Source of the DNA: Candidatus Tokpelaia sp. JSC189
Lineage (GTDB): Bacteria > Pseudomonadota > Alphaproteobacteria > Rhizobiales > Rhizobiaceae
Direction of reading: 5' to 3'
Assembly (NCBI GenBank): GCA_003331045.1
Contig: QENA01000012.1
Span: 1-64,000, forward strand
Length of the DNA: 64,000 bases
Position 1 is the first letter of the stretch; the number at the start of each line of letters is the position of its first letter. Under the pieces are notes generated by a model that had not been told where the DNA came from, searched no databases, and saw only the letters and a program-made list of their open reading frames with translations. The position numbers and the translations under genes are program-made. This document shows, one piece after another, positions 1 to 8,966 of the stretch.

Positions 1-587
1 GGCATCAACACTAAAATGAAGCCGCAGTCAGGCTCTGCTTGCTCGGTGGGCAGGTATCATGCAGTTCTTCAAGCGTATGTATTGATCTTGATAATGACCT
101 TATCAGCAAGTAGGAAATGACCTCGATAATAGCATAAGTTCAATGCTGGGAAGTTGATGAAATGTAGCTATTCAGCCGCCGTATGTGAAAGGTGCTAGTC
201 AATAGAGTTTAACTTGGTCATGATTGTTTGCCTTGCGCAGTGTTGGATTAAGCTGAAAGGGAATGCGTCGTGTGATAATCCCTATTTCGCACAACAAGCG
301 TTCCCAATGCTATGGGCTCAGCCCAATGCAATCAGGGAACTCCTAAAAGGATCCGTGTTGGCATATATTTTACCATTTTTGCGCGTATGAAGCCCTTCAT
401 TTCAACAAGCATGCTATCGACAAGGGTAGCCGTTTCCTTAGCTGTTGTGATTTTCATACATTTCATTTGAGCAGAGAATATGTTTCTGCTTCCAAGGCAA
501 CATTAATCGATGATCTTTGATGGCGAACCAGAAGTCTCTCCCAATAATTCTGCTCCAAGCTCCTGGCTGAGCGTCAATAGACGTGGA
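1..587. other. Gene-free stretch left of pyrF
   Basis: No convincing coding region is seen on either strand. The only open frame (from about 510) runs into the repeat fragment at 588-707 and takes its C-terminus from it, so it is not treated as a gene. Neither dnaJ nor any other recognisable neighbour of pyrF is present. It may be eroded coding DNA, but I cannot name a parent gene. Confidence 0.4.
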
Positions 588-707
588 CCACACACAATCT
601 TAAAATTATGCCAATTCTCTAACCACTCGCCCGCTCGCTATCACAAAACTCCAAAAAATACCAAAACAACACATCAAAACTCAATCAACATGCCAATCAT
701 ACCATAA
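588..707 (-). repeat. Inverted 120-bp fragment of the 423-bp repeat
   Basis: This stretch is the reverse complement of positions 1534-1653 of the full repeat copy, with one mismatch seen (gcgagtgg against gcgaatgg). It lacks the first 11 bases of the repeat and stops 120 bases in. It lies across the 3' end of pyrF, and the last two sense codons and the TGA stop of pyrF fall inside it. Together with the copy at 1523-1945 it forms inverted arms on both sides of pyrF. Confidence 0.9.
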
Positions 708-1455
708 GAAAATTGGATTCTGTTCTTTCATCAGAATAATCTGTTTCATCGTTTCTGACGCCATTTTCTTCCATATCACGTAAAATTATCCGTACAGCTT
801 CAATGGGGTTTTCTGCCTTAATAATCGGACGGGCGACAACCAGATGACTCGCTCCGGCTTTTATGGCCTGTCCCGGCGTTATAACGCGTTTTTGATCGCC
901 GTGATCAGTCCTCTTCAGCCTGATGCCTGGTGTTACCAAAAGCATCTTTTCACCGATAATCGGGCGTAAAATACGGGCCTCGCTAGCAGAGGCGACAATG
1001 CCACCCATACCAATTTCGCGCGCTTGGTTGGCACGTTTTAAGACCAACGCTTCAAGTGTATCGTGATAACCAGCCTCTTTTAGATCAGCCTGATCCATTG
1101 AGGTTAACACTGTAACACCCAATAGGCAGAGATCTGTTCCTCTAGCAGCGTCCACAGCTGCCCGCATTGCTTTGGGATAGGCATACAGTGTCAACATTGA
1201 AGCGCCGATACGTAAAATACTCTCAATACCGCTTGCAATCGTATTGTCAATATCAAGCAGTTTCATATCAAGAAATACTTGTTTACCTGATGCAACAAGC
1301 TCTTTTGCAAAGTCAAGACCATCAGCAAAAATCAGCTGATAGCCGATTTTATAAAAATTGACTGTATCCTCCAACTTGTCAACAATAGCTTCTGCTGAAG
1401 CAGTATCAGGAACATCTAAGCCGACAATCAAGCGATTCCGCATGGAGTGCTGCAT
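697..1455 (-). CDS. pyrF: Orotidine 5'-phosphate decarboxylase
   Basis: PyrF decarboxylates OMP to UMP, the last step of de novo pyrimidine synthesis, in the cytosol. The 252-residue product has the TIM-barrel start LIVGLDVP (Asp14) and the catalytic Asp-Lys-Asp pattern at D63, K65 and D68. The phosphate-binding segment reads VVARPI where the family normally has VVGRPI. The start at 1455 is preceded by AAAGGA at good spacing, and a second ATG lies four codons in. Roughly the last 22 residues (after about 230) look unrelated to the family. The final Met-Val and the stop codon come from the repeat fragment, so the native 3' end was probably replaced. The full repeat copy begins 68 bases upstream and may supply or disturb the promoter. 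Confidence 0.93.
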   Translation of the reverse strand: MQHSMRNRLIVGLDVPDTASAEAIVDKLEDTVNFYKIGYQLIFADGLDFAKELVASGKQVFLDMKLLDIDNTIASGIESILRIGASMLTLYAYPKAMRAAVDAARGTDLCLLGVTVLTSMDQADLKEAGYHDTLEALVLKRANQAREIGMGGIVASASEARILRPIIGEKMLLVTPGIRLKRTDHGDQKRVITPGQAIKAGASHLVVARPIIKAENPIEAVRIILRDMEENGVRNDETDYSDERTESNFLMV

Positions 1456-1522
1456 AAAACATCCTTTCTTAAAAACATACTTACGCTTTAAACATATTCC
1501 CGAATAGATTAATAGGGGAGTT

Positions 1523-1945
1523 TCTGATATCGATTATGGTATGATTGGCATGTTGATTGAGTTTTGATGTGTTGTTTTGGTATTTTTTGGAGTTTTGTGA
1601 TAGCGAGCGGGCGAATGGTTAGAGAATTGGCATAATTTTAAGATTGTGTGTGGTTTATGCCTATTGTGTTGAGTTTTTATGAAAGATGGGGCAAGGACAC
1701 CGATGTCATGGTCTGGCCTGGACAATGCGTCTGGTTCTGGCCACCAAGGCAGATGAGTTTTCAACAAGAGAACCGGGCTTAAGGCGATGCCTGCACTCTT
1801 TGCTGCCCGAAGGTAACCAGCGCACGCTGTATGAAAGGCGATCCCTACCATAGTCCCCTCAAAATACGCACTAAACTCTACAGGCAGCTAGAAATAAACC
1901 CGCATGCACTCCTTACAAGAAATAACCTTCATCCCTAATCCTTCA
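1523..1945. repeat. 423-bp dispersed repeat, copy 1
   Basis: Positions 1523-1945 match 57529-57951 base for base by eye, in the same orientation. The match breaks sharply at both ends (bases before 1523 and after 1945 differ). I see no terminal inverted repeats and no target duplication. On the minus strand it holds a 105-codon open frame (1534-1851) that I do not recognise, including a CxxC-less basic tail rich in Lys, Thr and Asn. It could be a non-autonomous mobile element, a relic of an insertion sequence or phage, or a duplicated regulatory or RNA segment. Confidence 0.9.
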
Positions 1946-2306
1946 CTGAACAGCGCTAATAACCCATCCAAAAAACGACCCGCTCTATTCATCCTTATAA
2001 ATATCCCAATGCTTGCCTCGCTGATGAAAATGAAAGGGCAAAGGTTAAAAGATTTATAGTTGAGGATGATATCCAAATTATCGAACATTTAGACTAGCAA
2101 GTAGGACTCATATGCTATATTTGCTATGTCATAAGAGAATATTAACAACCAGAAAAATAAAACTACTCTATAATATCTTTTAAAGGATGATGATACCATC
2201 AAAGCTTCGTTATATCTTTTCTGGGTTCATTGCATATGGCGTAAATCTCGTGCATTTAGTATAATGTGGAATTGGTTTTTATGATAATTATTAAGGACAA
2301 AAATAA
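1946..2306. other. Gene-free stretch upstream of apbC
   Basis: AT-rich sequence with no recognisable gene. A 66-codon minus-strand frame starts at 2088 and ends inside the repeat; it resembles nothing I know. The promoter of the ApbC gene should lie in the right half, but no convincing -35/-10 pair could be assigned. Confidence 0.35.
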
Positions 2307-3467
2307 ATGCTTGCCATTACTCGCAGTGATGTTCTTGGCCAGCTGAAACAGGTCAAAGGTCCTGATTTTACAGATGATATTGTTTCTCTGGGGCTTGTAT
2401 CCGAAATATCCATTGTTGATGGGAAGGTATTTTTTTCTATCACTGTACCGACTGGACGCGCTGAAGAGTTAGAGCTCTTGCGTCAGACAGCTGAAAAGGT
2501 AGTAACAGCAATTGATGGAGTCAATTCAGCAGTTGTCACGTTGACCGCTGAAAGAAAACACGGCACGGAAGAAAAATCTATGTTTTCTTTGCGATCAGCA
2601 GCCCATAAGCAGCTTAGAATCGCACCTCGCAGACCGATAGAGGGCGTGAAATATATTATTACCGTTGCTTCTGGTAAGGGCGGTGTTGGAAAATCAACAA
2701 CAGCAATCAATCTTGCTCTTGCATTGAAAGAAAGTGGGTTGACCATCGGCTTGCTTGATGCTGATATCTATGGCCCCTCTCTGCCCCGGCTTGTCGGCAT
2801 CCACAGACGCCCTGAATCTCATGATAAAAAACTCGAACCTCTAGAGCAGTATGGGCTAAAGCTGATATCGATGGGTTTTCTGGTTGATGAGGAAACCCCT
2901 ATGGTTTGGCGCGGCCCCATGGTAATGGGGGCTATCACACAAATGCTTAGGGATGTCCTATGGGCACCGCTTGATGTACTTGTTGTCGATATGCCGCCAG
3001 GAACTGGCGATGCGCACTTGACTCTTGCACAGCAGGTACCGCTTTCAGGCAGTGTTATTATCTCCACTCCGCAGGACCTTGCTTTGGCTGATGCTCGCAA
3101 GGGGATTGAGATGTTCATGAAAGTTGGCGTCCCCATCTTGGGAATAATTGAGAATATGAGCTACTTCATTGCTCCTGACACGGGTAGGCGATATGATATT
3201 TTTGGTCATGGCAGCGTACGTCTTGAAGCTAAAAAAAGAAAAGTGGCTTTTTTAGGAGAGGTACCCCTTGATCCGCAGATACGCGCTGCATCCGATGAAG
3301 GTAGGCCCATTATCTTGGCAAAGCCATATGGCCTACATGCTAAGCGCTACCGTGATATCGCACAAGTGATCATAAAAAAACTTGAGGAGAGTCCTATCCC
3401 AAATCATGCAAAAGGTGATAAAGTGTTGGAAAATGTAAGTGGGCAATACAACAACCCGTCCACGTAA
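2307..3467 (+). CDS. apbC: Mrp/ApbC-type iron-sulfur carrier ATPase
   Basis: A P-loop ATPase of the Mrp/NBP35/ApbC family, which holds and passes on Fe-S clusters in the cytosol. The 386-residue protein has an N-terminal MIP18/DUF59-like domain (about 1-85), a linker, and the ParA/MinD-like ATPase domain with the deviant Walker A GKGGVGKST at 123-131 and LLDADIYGPS after it. AAGGA sits about 10 bases before the ATG. The position that carries CxxC in many family members (after ENMSYF) reads IAPDTG, with no cysteine. I recall the same substitution in rhizobial homologues, so it is probably ancestral rather than damage. Its exact cluster-carrying role is inferred from the family. Confidence 0.9.
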   Translation: MLAITRSDVLGQLKQVKGPDFTDDIVSLGLVSEISIVDGKVFFSITVPTGRAEELELLRQTAEKVVTAIDGVNSAVVTLTAERKHGTEEKSMFSLRSAAHKQLRIAPRRPIEGVKYIITVASGKGGVGKSTTAINLALALKESGLTIGLLDADIYGPSLPRLVGIHRRPESHDKKLEPLEQYGLKLISMGFLVDEETPMVWRGPMVMGAITQMLRDVLWAPLDVLVVDMPPGTGDAHLTLAQQVPLSGSVIISTPQDLALADARKGIEMFMKVGVPILGIIENMSYFIAPDTGRRYDIFGHGSVRLEAKKRKVAFLGEVPLDPQIRAASDEGRPIILAKPYGLHAKRYRDIAQVIIKKLEESPIPNHAKGDKVLENVSGQYNNPST

Positions 3468-4743
3468 TTTAATGTAAAGTTGTGTTTCAGCAGCTAATCA
3501 CTGCACGGTGGTCAGTGATTTACCAAATATCTCAAGTGCTCCCTAATGCAACCGGCAAAGCGGTATTGGTAAGAGGTCAGCATCCGCATACAATAGTTTC
3601 TTTATCTCTTTGACGAATGATAGTTAGGTCGGTTAACAGAGATGATATCACTTGATATAAGCTTCAGCTTACAGGATGTAAGTTAAAAATTACGATGCAA
3701 GAATCAAGAATGATGTGCTTTCTTGCCTACTGGTTGCTTCAGAGTAAAGAATAATTACTCTATATTTCTTTTTAAAGTATTTACAGTATGAAATAAATAT
3801 CCCGAATGGACTTTAATAAAGCAGGAAATCCGTCCAATATGGTATGCCGTATCAGGCAGGAAGTATTACCTTTAAATTGAGATCGTTGCATCAAGGCCGT
3901 CAACAGCAGTTGATACTTCAAAACTTAAAATTTTACGGATACGCAAGACCACATTTTCAAGAAAATACTTCAAGTGCTGTTGTCAGAAATTTACTCGTTG
4001 TCTTGATTGGCGTGTGCATGCTCATCCCGTAGGGGTTGCCTGTGCAGCTGCGTTACGCTTTTTTCTCTTTTTGGAAGCTTTACCATATAACTAGTCTGTT
4101 TCTTTGATAAAATCAGTATGAAGCGCATCAAAATATGCTTGTGACGTTAGCTTTATTATTATCCCATCAGATGTGCTGTTCGGTTCAGGTGTGTGGATAA
4201 TGAACTTATCGCGGAGGGAACACTTTAAAGTATTGCGAGCCACTGTAAGCGGTAAGCGCACCTTGTTTTGTAAGTTTGGCTTCATTCCGGCCAATTGTTT
4301 CTTCCATATAGGAGGAAACACGATGTTAGATTATAATAAAACGTTGGATAGGCCTTTTAATCTTGAAGTTCCGATTGAAGCAGGCAGATTGAAATTGTCG
4401 GTCTCTTTTATGATTTCTCCACAAAATTCTCATAAATCTTAAAGTGATTTTTATTTTTCAGAAAGGGGTTCAGCTTTCCAAAACAAAGAATATCAATAAT
4501 TTAAAAGCTGTAAAAAGTGATAAAAACAGCTTTTATTCTTTATGAAATCAAACATTTTTGTGAAATTACCACAGTTTGCATCTGGTATGTCTGGCACAAG
4601 CCAAAAAACATCCCTAACAGAATATCTACGGCTTTTAAAGAGATAGCTGGTAATTTCAGAAGTTGCAAAGCCGGAGTGATAGAGGCGGGATCTATAAAGA
4701 TGGCCTGTTGTATAAGCTTTGGCAAAGCTTGAGAAAGAAAAGA
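3468..4743. other. 1.3-kb gene-free stretch before chvI
   Basis: No gene is recognised. Several frames of 60-90 codons exist on both strands, none with a domain or residue pattern I can place. In related rhizobia pckA lies beside chvI, but I could not find pckA remnants here. Two inverted repeats are visible: AATCACTG/CAGTGATT just after apbC (about 3493-3520, no T-tract) and AAAAGCTGT/ACAGCTTTT at 4503-4534 upstream of chvI. Confidence 0.4.
4503..4534. promoter_or_regulatory. 9-bp inverted repeat upstream of chvI
   Basis: AAAAGCTGT (4503-4511) and ACAGCTTTT (4526-4534) form a perfect 9-bp stem around a 14-base A-rich loop, followed by ATTCTTT. It lies about 210 bases before the chvI start. 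It could be a weak terminator for an upstream transcript, or a regulator site. I cannot decide which. Confidence 0.3.
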
Positions 4744-5463
4744 ATGGAAGACGTACTAACAATCAAACAGACGATTGCACTTGTTGATGATGATCGCAAT
4801 ATTTTGACATCCGTGTCCATTGTACTGGAAGCCGAAGGTTATCGGGTGCAGACTTATACAGATGGTGCTTCTGCCCTTGAAGGGTTGGTTGCTTCCCCCC
4901 CCAGTTTGGCTATTCTTGATATTAAAATGCCGCGGATGGATGGAATGGAGCTGTTGCGTCGTCTTCGCCAAAAATCTGACCTGCCAGTTATTTTCTTGAC
5001 CTCAAAGGATGATGAGATTGATGAATTGTTCGGTTTGAAAATGGGAGCTGATGATTTTATTACCAAACCGTTTTCACAGCGTTTACTGGTTGAACGAGTC
5101 AGAGCTGTTTTGCGTCGTGTTGCTGCTCCTGATATGGCAAGAATAATTGGGCAGTCCTCCGCGTCTCTTGAGCGTGGAGCGCTCATTATGGATCATGAAC
5201 GTCATACCTGTACTTGGAAAGGTCTGCGGGTCACATTAACTGTTACAGAATTCCTAATTCTTCAAGCATTGGCGCAACGTTCGGGTGTTGTGAAAAGCCG
5301 TAATGCGCTGATGGATGCCGCCTATGATGATCAGGTCTATGTTGATGATCGTACTATTGACAGCCATATTAAGCGCCTTCGGAAAAAGTTTAAAGCAGTT
5401 GATGAAAGTTTTGAGATGATTGAAACATTATATGGTGTTGGTTACCGTTTTCGAGAGAGCTGA
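4744..5463 (+). CDS. chvI: ChvI/BvrR-type response regulator
   Basis: An OmpR/PhoB-family response regulator of the ChvG-ChvI (BvrS-BvrR, ExoS-ChvI) system, which in rhizobia and Brucella controls envelope, acid-stress and host-interaction genes. The 239-residue protein has a receiver domain with the acidic pair in ALVDDDRN, the phospho-acceptor Asp in [10 protein letters not shown] and the Lys in FITKPFS. A C-terminal winged helix follows, ending in GVGYRF. The chosen ATG (4744) matches the family start; an upstream in-frame codon at 4663 would add 27 residues without homology. A run of eight C (4895-4902) lies inside the receiver-domain coding sequence. chvG follows after 152 bases. Confidence 0.95.
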   Translation: MEDVLTIKQTIALVDDDRNILTSVSIVLEAEGYRVQTYTDGASALEGLVASPPSLAILDIKMPRMDGMELLRRLRQKSDLPVIFLTSKDDEIDELFGLKMGADDFITKPFSQRLLVERVRAVLRRVAAPDMARIIGQSSASLERGALIMDHERHTCTWKGLRVTLTVTEFLILQALAQRSGVVKSRNALMDAAYDDQVYVDDRTIDSHIKRLRKKFKAVDESFEMIETLYGVGYRFRES

Positions 5464-5615
5464 AAGCTGAAAAATGCTATCTGCCGCCAGTTGGTTATAG
5501 GCAGAGCCTAGAGGAAGGTGCCGCTTCGCTTCCTTTAGAAGGGAGATGATTACAACAGACAAGAATAATCGGATACGCTGGATAATATCTAAAAACAATA
5601 GGTTAGCATACAAAA

Positions 5616-7364
5616 ATGTATGATATTCTGAAACGCACTTGGAAAGCAGGTCTGTTACGTATCTTGGCACGGGTAAGGCATCTATCTGAACAGCTTTTGT
5701 TTTCCAGCCTGACACGTCGCATTGTCATTCTTAATCTTGCGGCGCTTTGTGTACTTGTTGTTGGTATTATGTATCTCAACCAGTTCCGTGATGGTTTGAT
5801 TGATGCAAGGATTGACAGTTTGAAAACCCAAGGCAAGATTATTGCCGGTGCTATTGCAGCTTCTGCAACTGTTGATAGCAATTCCAGTATGATTGTTCCA
5901 GAGCAGCTGATGGAACTGCAAGCTGGCGAAAGTATGATACCGCATGCGGAGATGACTGAAAATTGGGATTTTCCTATTAATTCAGAAAGGATCTCACCTC
6001 TTTTACGGCGTGTTATCCTTCCGATCACTACGCGGGCACGTATTTATGATCGGGATGCCAATCTGGTGCTTGATTCGCGATTACTGTATTCCAGCGGCCA
6101 AGTTTTGAGCTACAATTTACCTCCTGTTGCTGAAGATAAGTTAGGCTGGTTTGGAAGATGTTGCCAGTGGCTCTATAGCCAAATTCGGGGGGGGGGTATC
6201 CCTTTTGATAAAGACCAAACTAATGCGAGCGGGGCAATTTATCCTGAGGTGCTCAAAGCCATTAATGGCATGCCGGCAACGGCGCAGCGGCGTAACAAAG
6301 AACATGAGCTTATTGTGTCCGTTGCGGTGCCGATACAGCGCTATCATGGGGTTATGGGCGTACTGCTGTTGTCAACCGTGGGATCTGATATTGATAATAT
6401 TGTACGTGCCGAGCGACAAAATATTTTCAAGATTTTTGCTATTGTCGCAGCAGTGATGCTTATCCTTTCACTTTTTCTTGCCTCGATAATTGCTAATCCT
6501 CTGCGGCGGTTGGCAGCGGCCGCAGATCGGGTGCGCCATGGTACAAGCAAGCGTGTTGAAATTCCGGATTATTCTTTTCGACAGGATGAAATTGGCCATC
6601 TTTCTAGGTCTATTCGTGATATGACGGATGCTCTTTATACAAGGATAGAGGCGATTGAGCGTTTTGCTGCGGATGTCAGCCATGAGTTAAAAAATCCATT
6701 AACATCGCTCAAAAGCGCTGTAGAAGCCTTACCACTTGTCAAAACGAAAGATGCACGCAAGCGTTTGTTCAATGTTATTCAGCATGATATACGTCGTTTT
6801 GACCGCTTGATCACAGATATTTCGAGCGCATCACGTCTTGATGCAGAATTGGCGCGTGAAGCATCTGATCCAGTTAATCTTGAAATACTGCTTGAAAATC
6901 TGGTATGTGCTGCCCGTGAGATACGCAAAGATCAGATTTCTGCAGATATAAGGCTTGAGATTGAGCCACTTGGCGGCCACAAAAAATATTTTGTGGCCGG
7001 CCATGATCTACGTCTTGGGCAGGTTATTTCCAATCTGATTGAAAATGCGCGTTCCTTTATTCCTGAAAAGGGTGGAGAAATCCGTATTCATATGGTGAAA
7101 TGTGGCAACCGTATTGAAATTACCGTGGAAGATAACGGCCCAGGTATCTCTGCAGGGAATATTGACCGTATTTTTAATCGTTTTTATACTGACCGGCCTA
7201 GAGAGGAAGATTTTGGCCAGCATTCCGGTTTGGGGCTTTCTATCAGTCGGCAGATTATTGAAGCCCATGAAGGAACCCTGACGGTTAAAAATATTATTGA
7301 TGAAACTGATTTCAATCATTGGCTCGGGGCACGTTTTATTATCAATCTGCCGGCCATAGGCTAG
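5616..7364 (+). CDS. chvG: ChvG/BvrS-type sensor histidine kinase
   Basis: The membrane sensor kinase partner of ChvI. The 582-residue protein has a first transmembrane helix at about 37-53, a periplasmic sensor region (about 57-270), a second helix (about 271-292) and a HAMP segment. The HisKA motif SHELKNP carries the phospho-acceptor His356. The ATPase core follows with N473/N477 (N box), EDNGPG at 505-510 and SGLGLS. All catalytic motifs are intact. A run of ten G at 6187-6196 encodes Arg191 and Gly192-194 in the sensor domain; slippage there would truncate the kinase. hprK starts 97 bases downstream, as in other rhizobia. Confidence 0.95.
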   Translation: MYDILKRTWKAGLLRILARVRHLSEQLLFSSLTRRIVILNLAALCVLVVGIMYLNQFRDGLIDARIDSLKTQGKIIAGAIAASATVDSNSSMIVPEQLMELQAGESMIPHAEMTENWDFPINSERISPLLRRVILPITTRARIYDRDANLVLDSRLLYSSGQVLSYNLPPVAEDKLGWFGRCCQWLYSQIRGGGIPFDKDQTNASGAIYPEVLKAINGMPATAQRRNKEHELIVSVAVPIQRYHGVMGVLLLSTVGSDIDNIVRAERQNIFKIFAIVAAVMLILSLFLASIIANPLRRLAAAADRVRHGTSKRVEIPDYSFRQDEIGHLSRSIRDMTDALYTRIEAIERFAADVSHELKNPLTSLKSAVEALPLVKTKDARKRLFNVIQHDIRRFDRLITDISSASRLDAELAREASDPVNLEILLENLVCAAREIRKDQISADIRLEIEPLGGHKKYFVAGHDLRLGQVISNLIENARSFIPEKGGEIRIHMVKCGNRIEITVEDNGPGISAGNIDRIFNRFYTDRPREEDFGQHSGLGLSISRQIIEAHEGTLTVKNIIDETDFNHWLGARFIINLPAIG

Positions 7365-7461
7365 ATTAAACAGGTAAAGATCGCGTGTGCCATTTGTATT
7401 ATTAAAAAGGCTGGGTCAATATTCTATGGATAATTAGGAAAACCGCTTCTGCTAAGAGTAA

Positions 7462-7935
7462 ATGTCTATGAAAATTCAACACGGGAATGCTCTCCATCTT
7501 GGAGGCTTTGGTCTTCTGATTATTGGGCTTTCAGGTTCGGGCAAATCTGTGCTTACCCTTGCCCTTATTGAGCGCAGTCATCTTTTTGGGCGCAAGGCAG
7601 CGCTGGTCGGGGATGATTATGTAGAACTTGAAAATATGACAGGGCAGCTTTTTGCTTATGCTCCGTTGCAAATTGCCGGTGTTATAGAGGTTCGTGGTGC
7701 TGGGCTGTTCAAAATGGCTTATGAGGAAAAAACTCGTCTTGATCTTGTGATTGAACTAGATAAGAAAGGTGAACGGTATCCGGAAGAGCATTTTTTTGAG
7801 AATATGCAGGTTCGTCTGCCGTTACTGAAGTTGCCACAACTGAGAGAAAGTGATGTTCTAGGGCTTTGCTATGCGGTTGAAGCAACTTTGTTCGGAACTC
7901 GCTGGCAACTGGAATCTGCAGAAAAGGGTGTTTAA
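7462..7935 (+). CDS. hprK: Short HPr kinase/phosphorylase
   Basis: The alphaproteobacterial short form of HPr kinase/phosphorylase, made only of the C-terminal catalytic domain. It phosphorylates a serine of HPr and so ties the PTS to carbon status. The 157-residue product shows the P-loop GLSGSGKS at 22-29, the GDDY acidic motif near 50-53 and the signature EVRGAGL near 76-82. The EVRG is family-typical, while AGL replaces the usual LGI. Its position between chvG and the PTS genes is the standard rhizobial order. The 180-base gap to the next gene holds no obvious terminator. Confidence 0.92.
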   Translation: MSMKIQHGNALHLGGFGLLIIGLSGSGKSVLTLALIERSHLFGRKAALVGDDYVELENMTGQLFAYAPLQIAGVIEVRGAGLFKMAYEEKTRLDLVIELDKKGERYPEEHFFENMQVRLPLLKLPQLRESDVLGLCYAVEATLFGTRWQLESAEKGV

Positions 7936-8115
7936 TTTATGTCAAATTAAATATTTTCGTCGGAAAATTAGCATCTAAATATCTTTTATAAGGTAATAAA
8001 TTAAAAAAGGTTAAATTTTTTCTTGCACTTAATGTCAGGATTGCGATGATGCAGCTACCTTTTTCCTTTGCTATGAGCTGTAAAAAGGGAACCATAATGA
8101 TAGGAGCTTTTGTTG

Positions 8116-8517
8116 ATGATTGGACTCGTGCTTGTAACGCACGGTAATCTGGCTGATGAATTTCTTCATGCTGTTGTGCATGTCGTCGGGCCACAAGGGA
8201 AATTTGCAACCGTCTGTATTGGTCCTGATGATGATATGGATCAGCGTCGTGAAGATGTTATAACAGCTGTTCATCTGGTCGATGATGGCAGCGGAGTTAT
8301 CATTCTGACAGATATGTTTGGCGGAACTCCTTCCAATCTGGCAATTTCTGTTATGAAGGAAGGCGAGATTGAGGTGATTGCAGGTATGAATTTGCCAATG
8401 TTGATCAAGTTGACCAGTATACGGCAGACAGAAACATTAGCAGGTGCTTTGCGGGCTGCTCAGGATGCGGGGCGGAAGTATATAAATGTTCCAAGCATGA
8501 TTCTTGCTGAAGAATAG
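8116..8517 (+). CDS. PTS EIIA component, mannose family
   Basis: A stand-alone EIIA domain of the mannose (EIIA-Man) type. It accepts phosphate from HPr and in alphaproteobacteria works as a regulator rather than for sugar uptake. The 133-residue product starts MIGLVLVTHG with the phospho-acceptor His9 and has the DMFGGTPSN loop typical of the family. The start is the ATG at 8116, with AGGAG nine bases upstream; a TTG two codons earlier is less likely. No EIIB, EIIC or EIID gene is nearby, which fits a regulatory role. HPr follows after nine bases, surely in the same transcript. Confidence 0.93.
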   Translation: MIGLVLVTHGNLADEFLHAVVHVVGPQGKFATVCIGPDDDMDQRREDVITAVHLVDDGSGVIILTDMFGGTPSNLAISVMKEGEIEVIAGMNLPMLIKLTSIRQTETLAGALRAAQDAGRKYINVPSMILAEE

Positions 8518-8526
8518 AAAATACAC

Positions 8527-8829
8527 ATGTACTATAGTGAATCCTTTGATTATGAAAACGCTTTGACGCGTGAAATAGTGATTTGTAACAAACGGGGGTT
8601 ACATGCGCGTGCTTCAGCACAGTTTGTTAAGGTTGTCACCTCTTATGAGGCCTGTGTTATCGTTGAAAAAGATGGTGTAGTCGTTGGTGGTAGTTCGATT
8701 ATGGGTCTTATGATACTTGCAGCGTCTCCCGGTTGCACAATTACTGTAAAAGCTTCTGGAAAACGGGCAGGAGATGTGCTTGATGCACTGGAGCACTTAG
8801 TCAATGAACGTTTTGGCGAAGAAGTTTGA
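8527..8829 (+). CDS. ptsH: HPr phosphocarrier protein
   Basis: The histidine phosphocarrier that takes phosphate from EI and hands it to EIIA. The 100-residue product has the active-site loop RGLHARAS with His26. The serine that HPr kinase would modify is most likely Ser57 in GSSIMGL. An N-terminal extension of about 12 residues precedes the usual start. It closes the chvI-chvG-hprK-EIIA-HPr run. EI (ptsP or ptsI) is not in the window. Confidence 0.93.
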   Translation: MYYSESFDYENALTREIVICNKRGLHARASAQFVKVVTSYEACVIVEKDGVVVGGSSIMGLMILAASPGCTITVKASGKRAGDVLDALEHLVNERFGEEV

Positions 8830-8966
8830 CCTATTATAAAACTTCCTAACTGAAGAACAGCCATCTCGCTGAGAAATTACTGCATTTAAATGAAAACGAT
8901 CGCTTCCTAAGCTTTATCGGCTGAAAGCAATATTGTCTTAATTATCCCAATCTGTTTTGAGAGGCC

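Noticed and set aside
4663..4743. N-terminal extension of ChvI
   Set aside because: The added 27 residues do not resemble the family; ATG 4744 matches known ChvI/BvrR starts.
5603..6028. 141-codon minus-strand frame opposite chvG
   Set aside because: Shadow of the chvG coding sequence; no homology.
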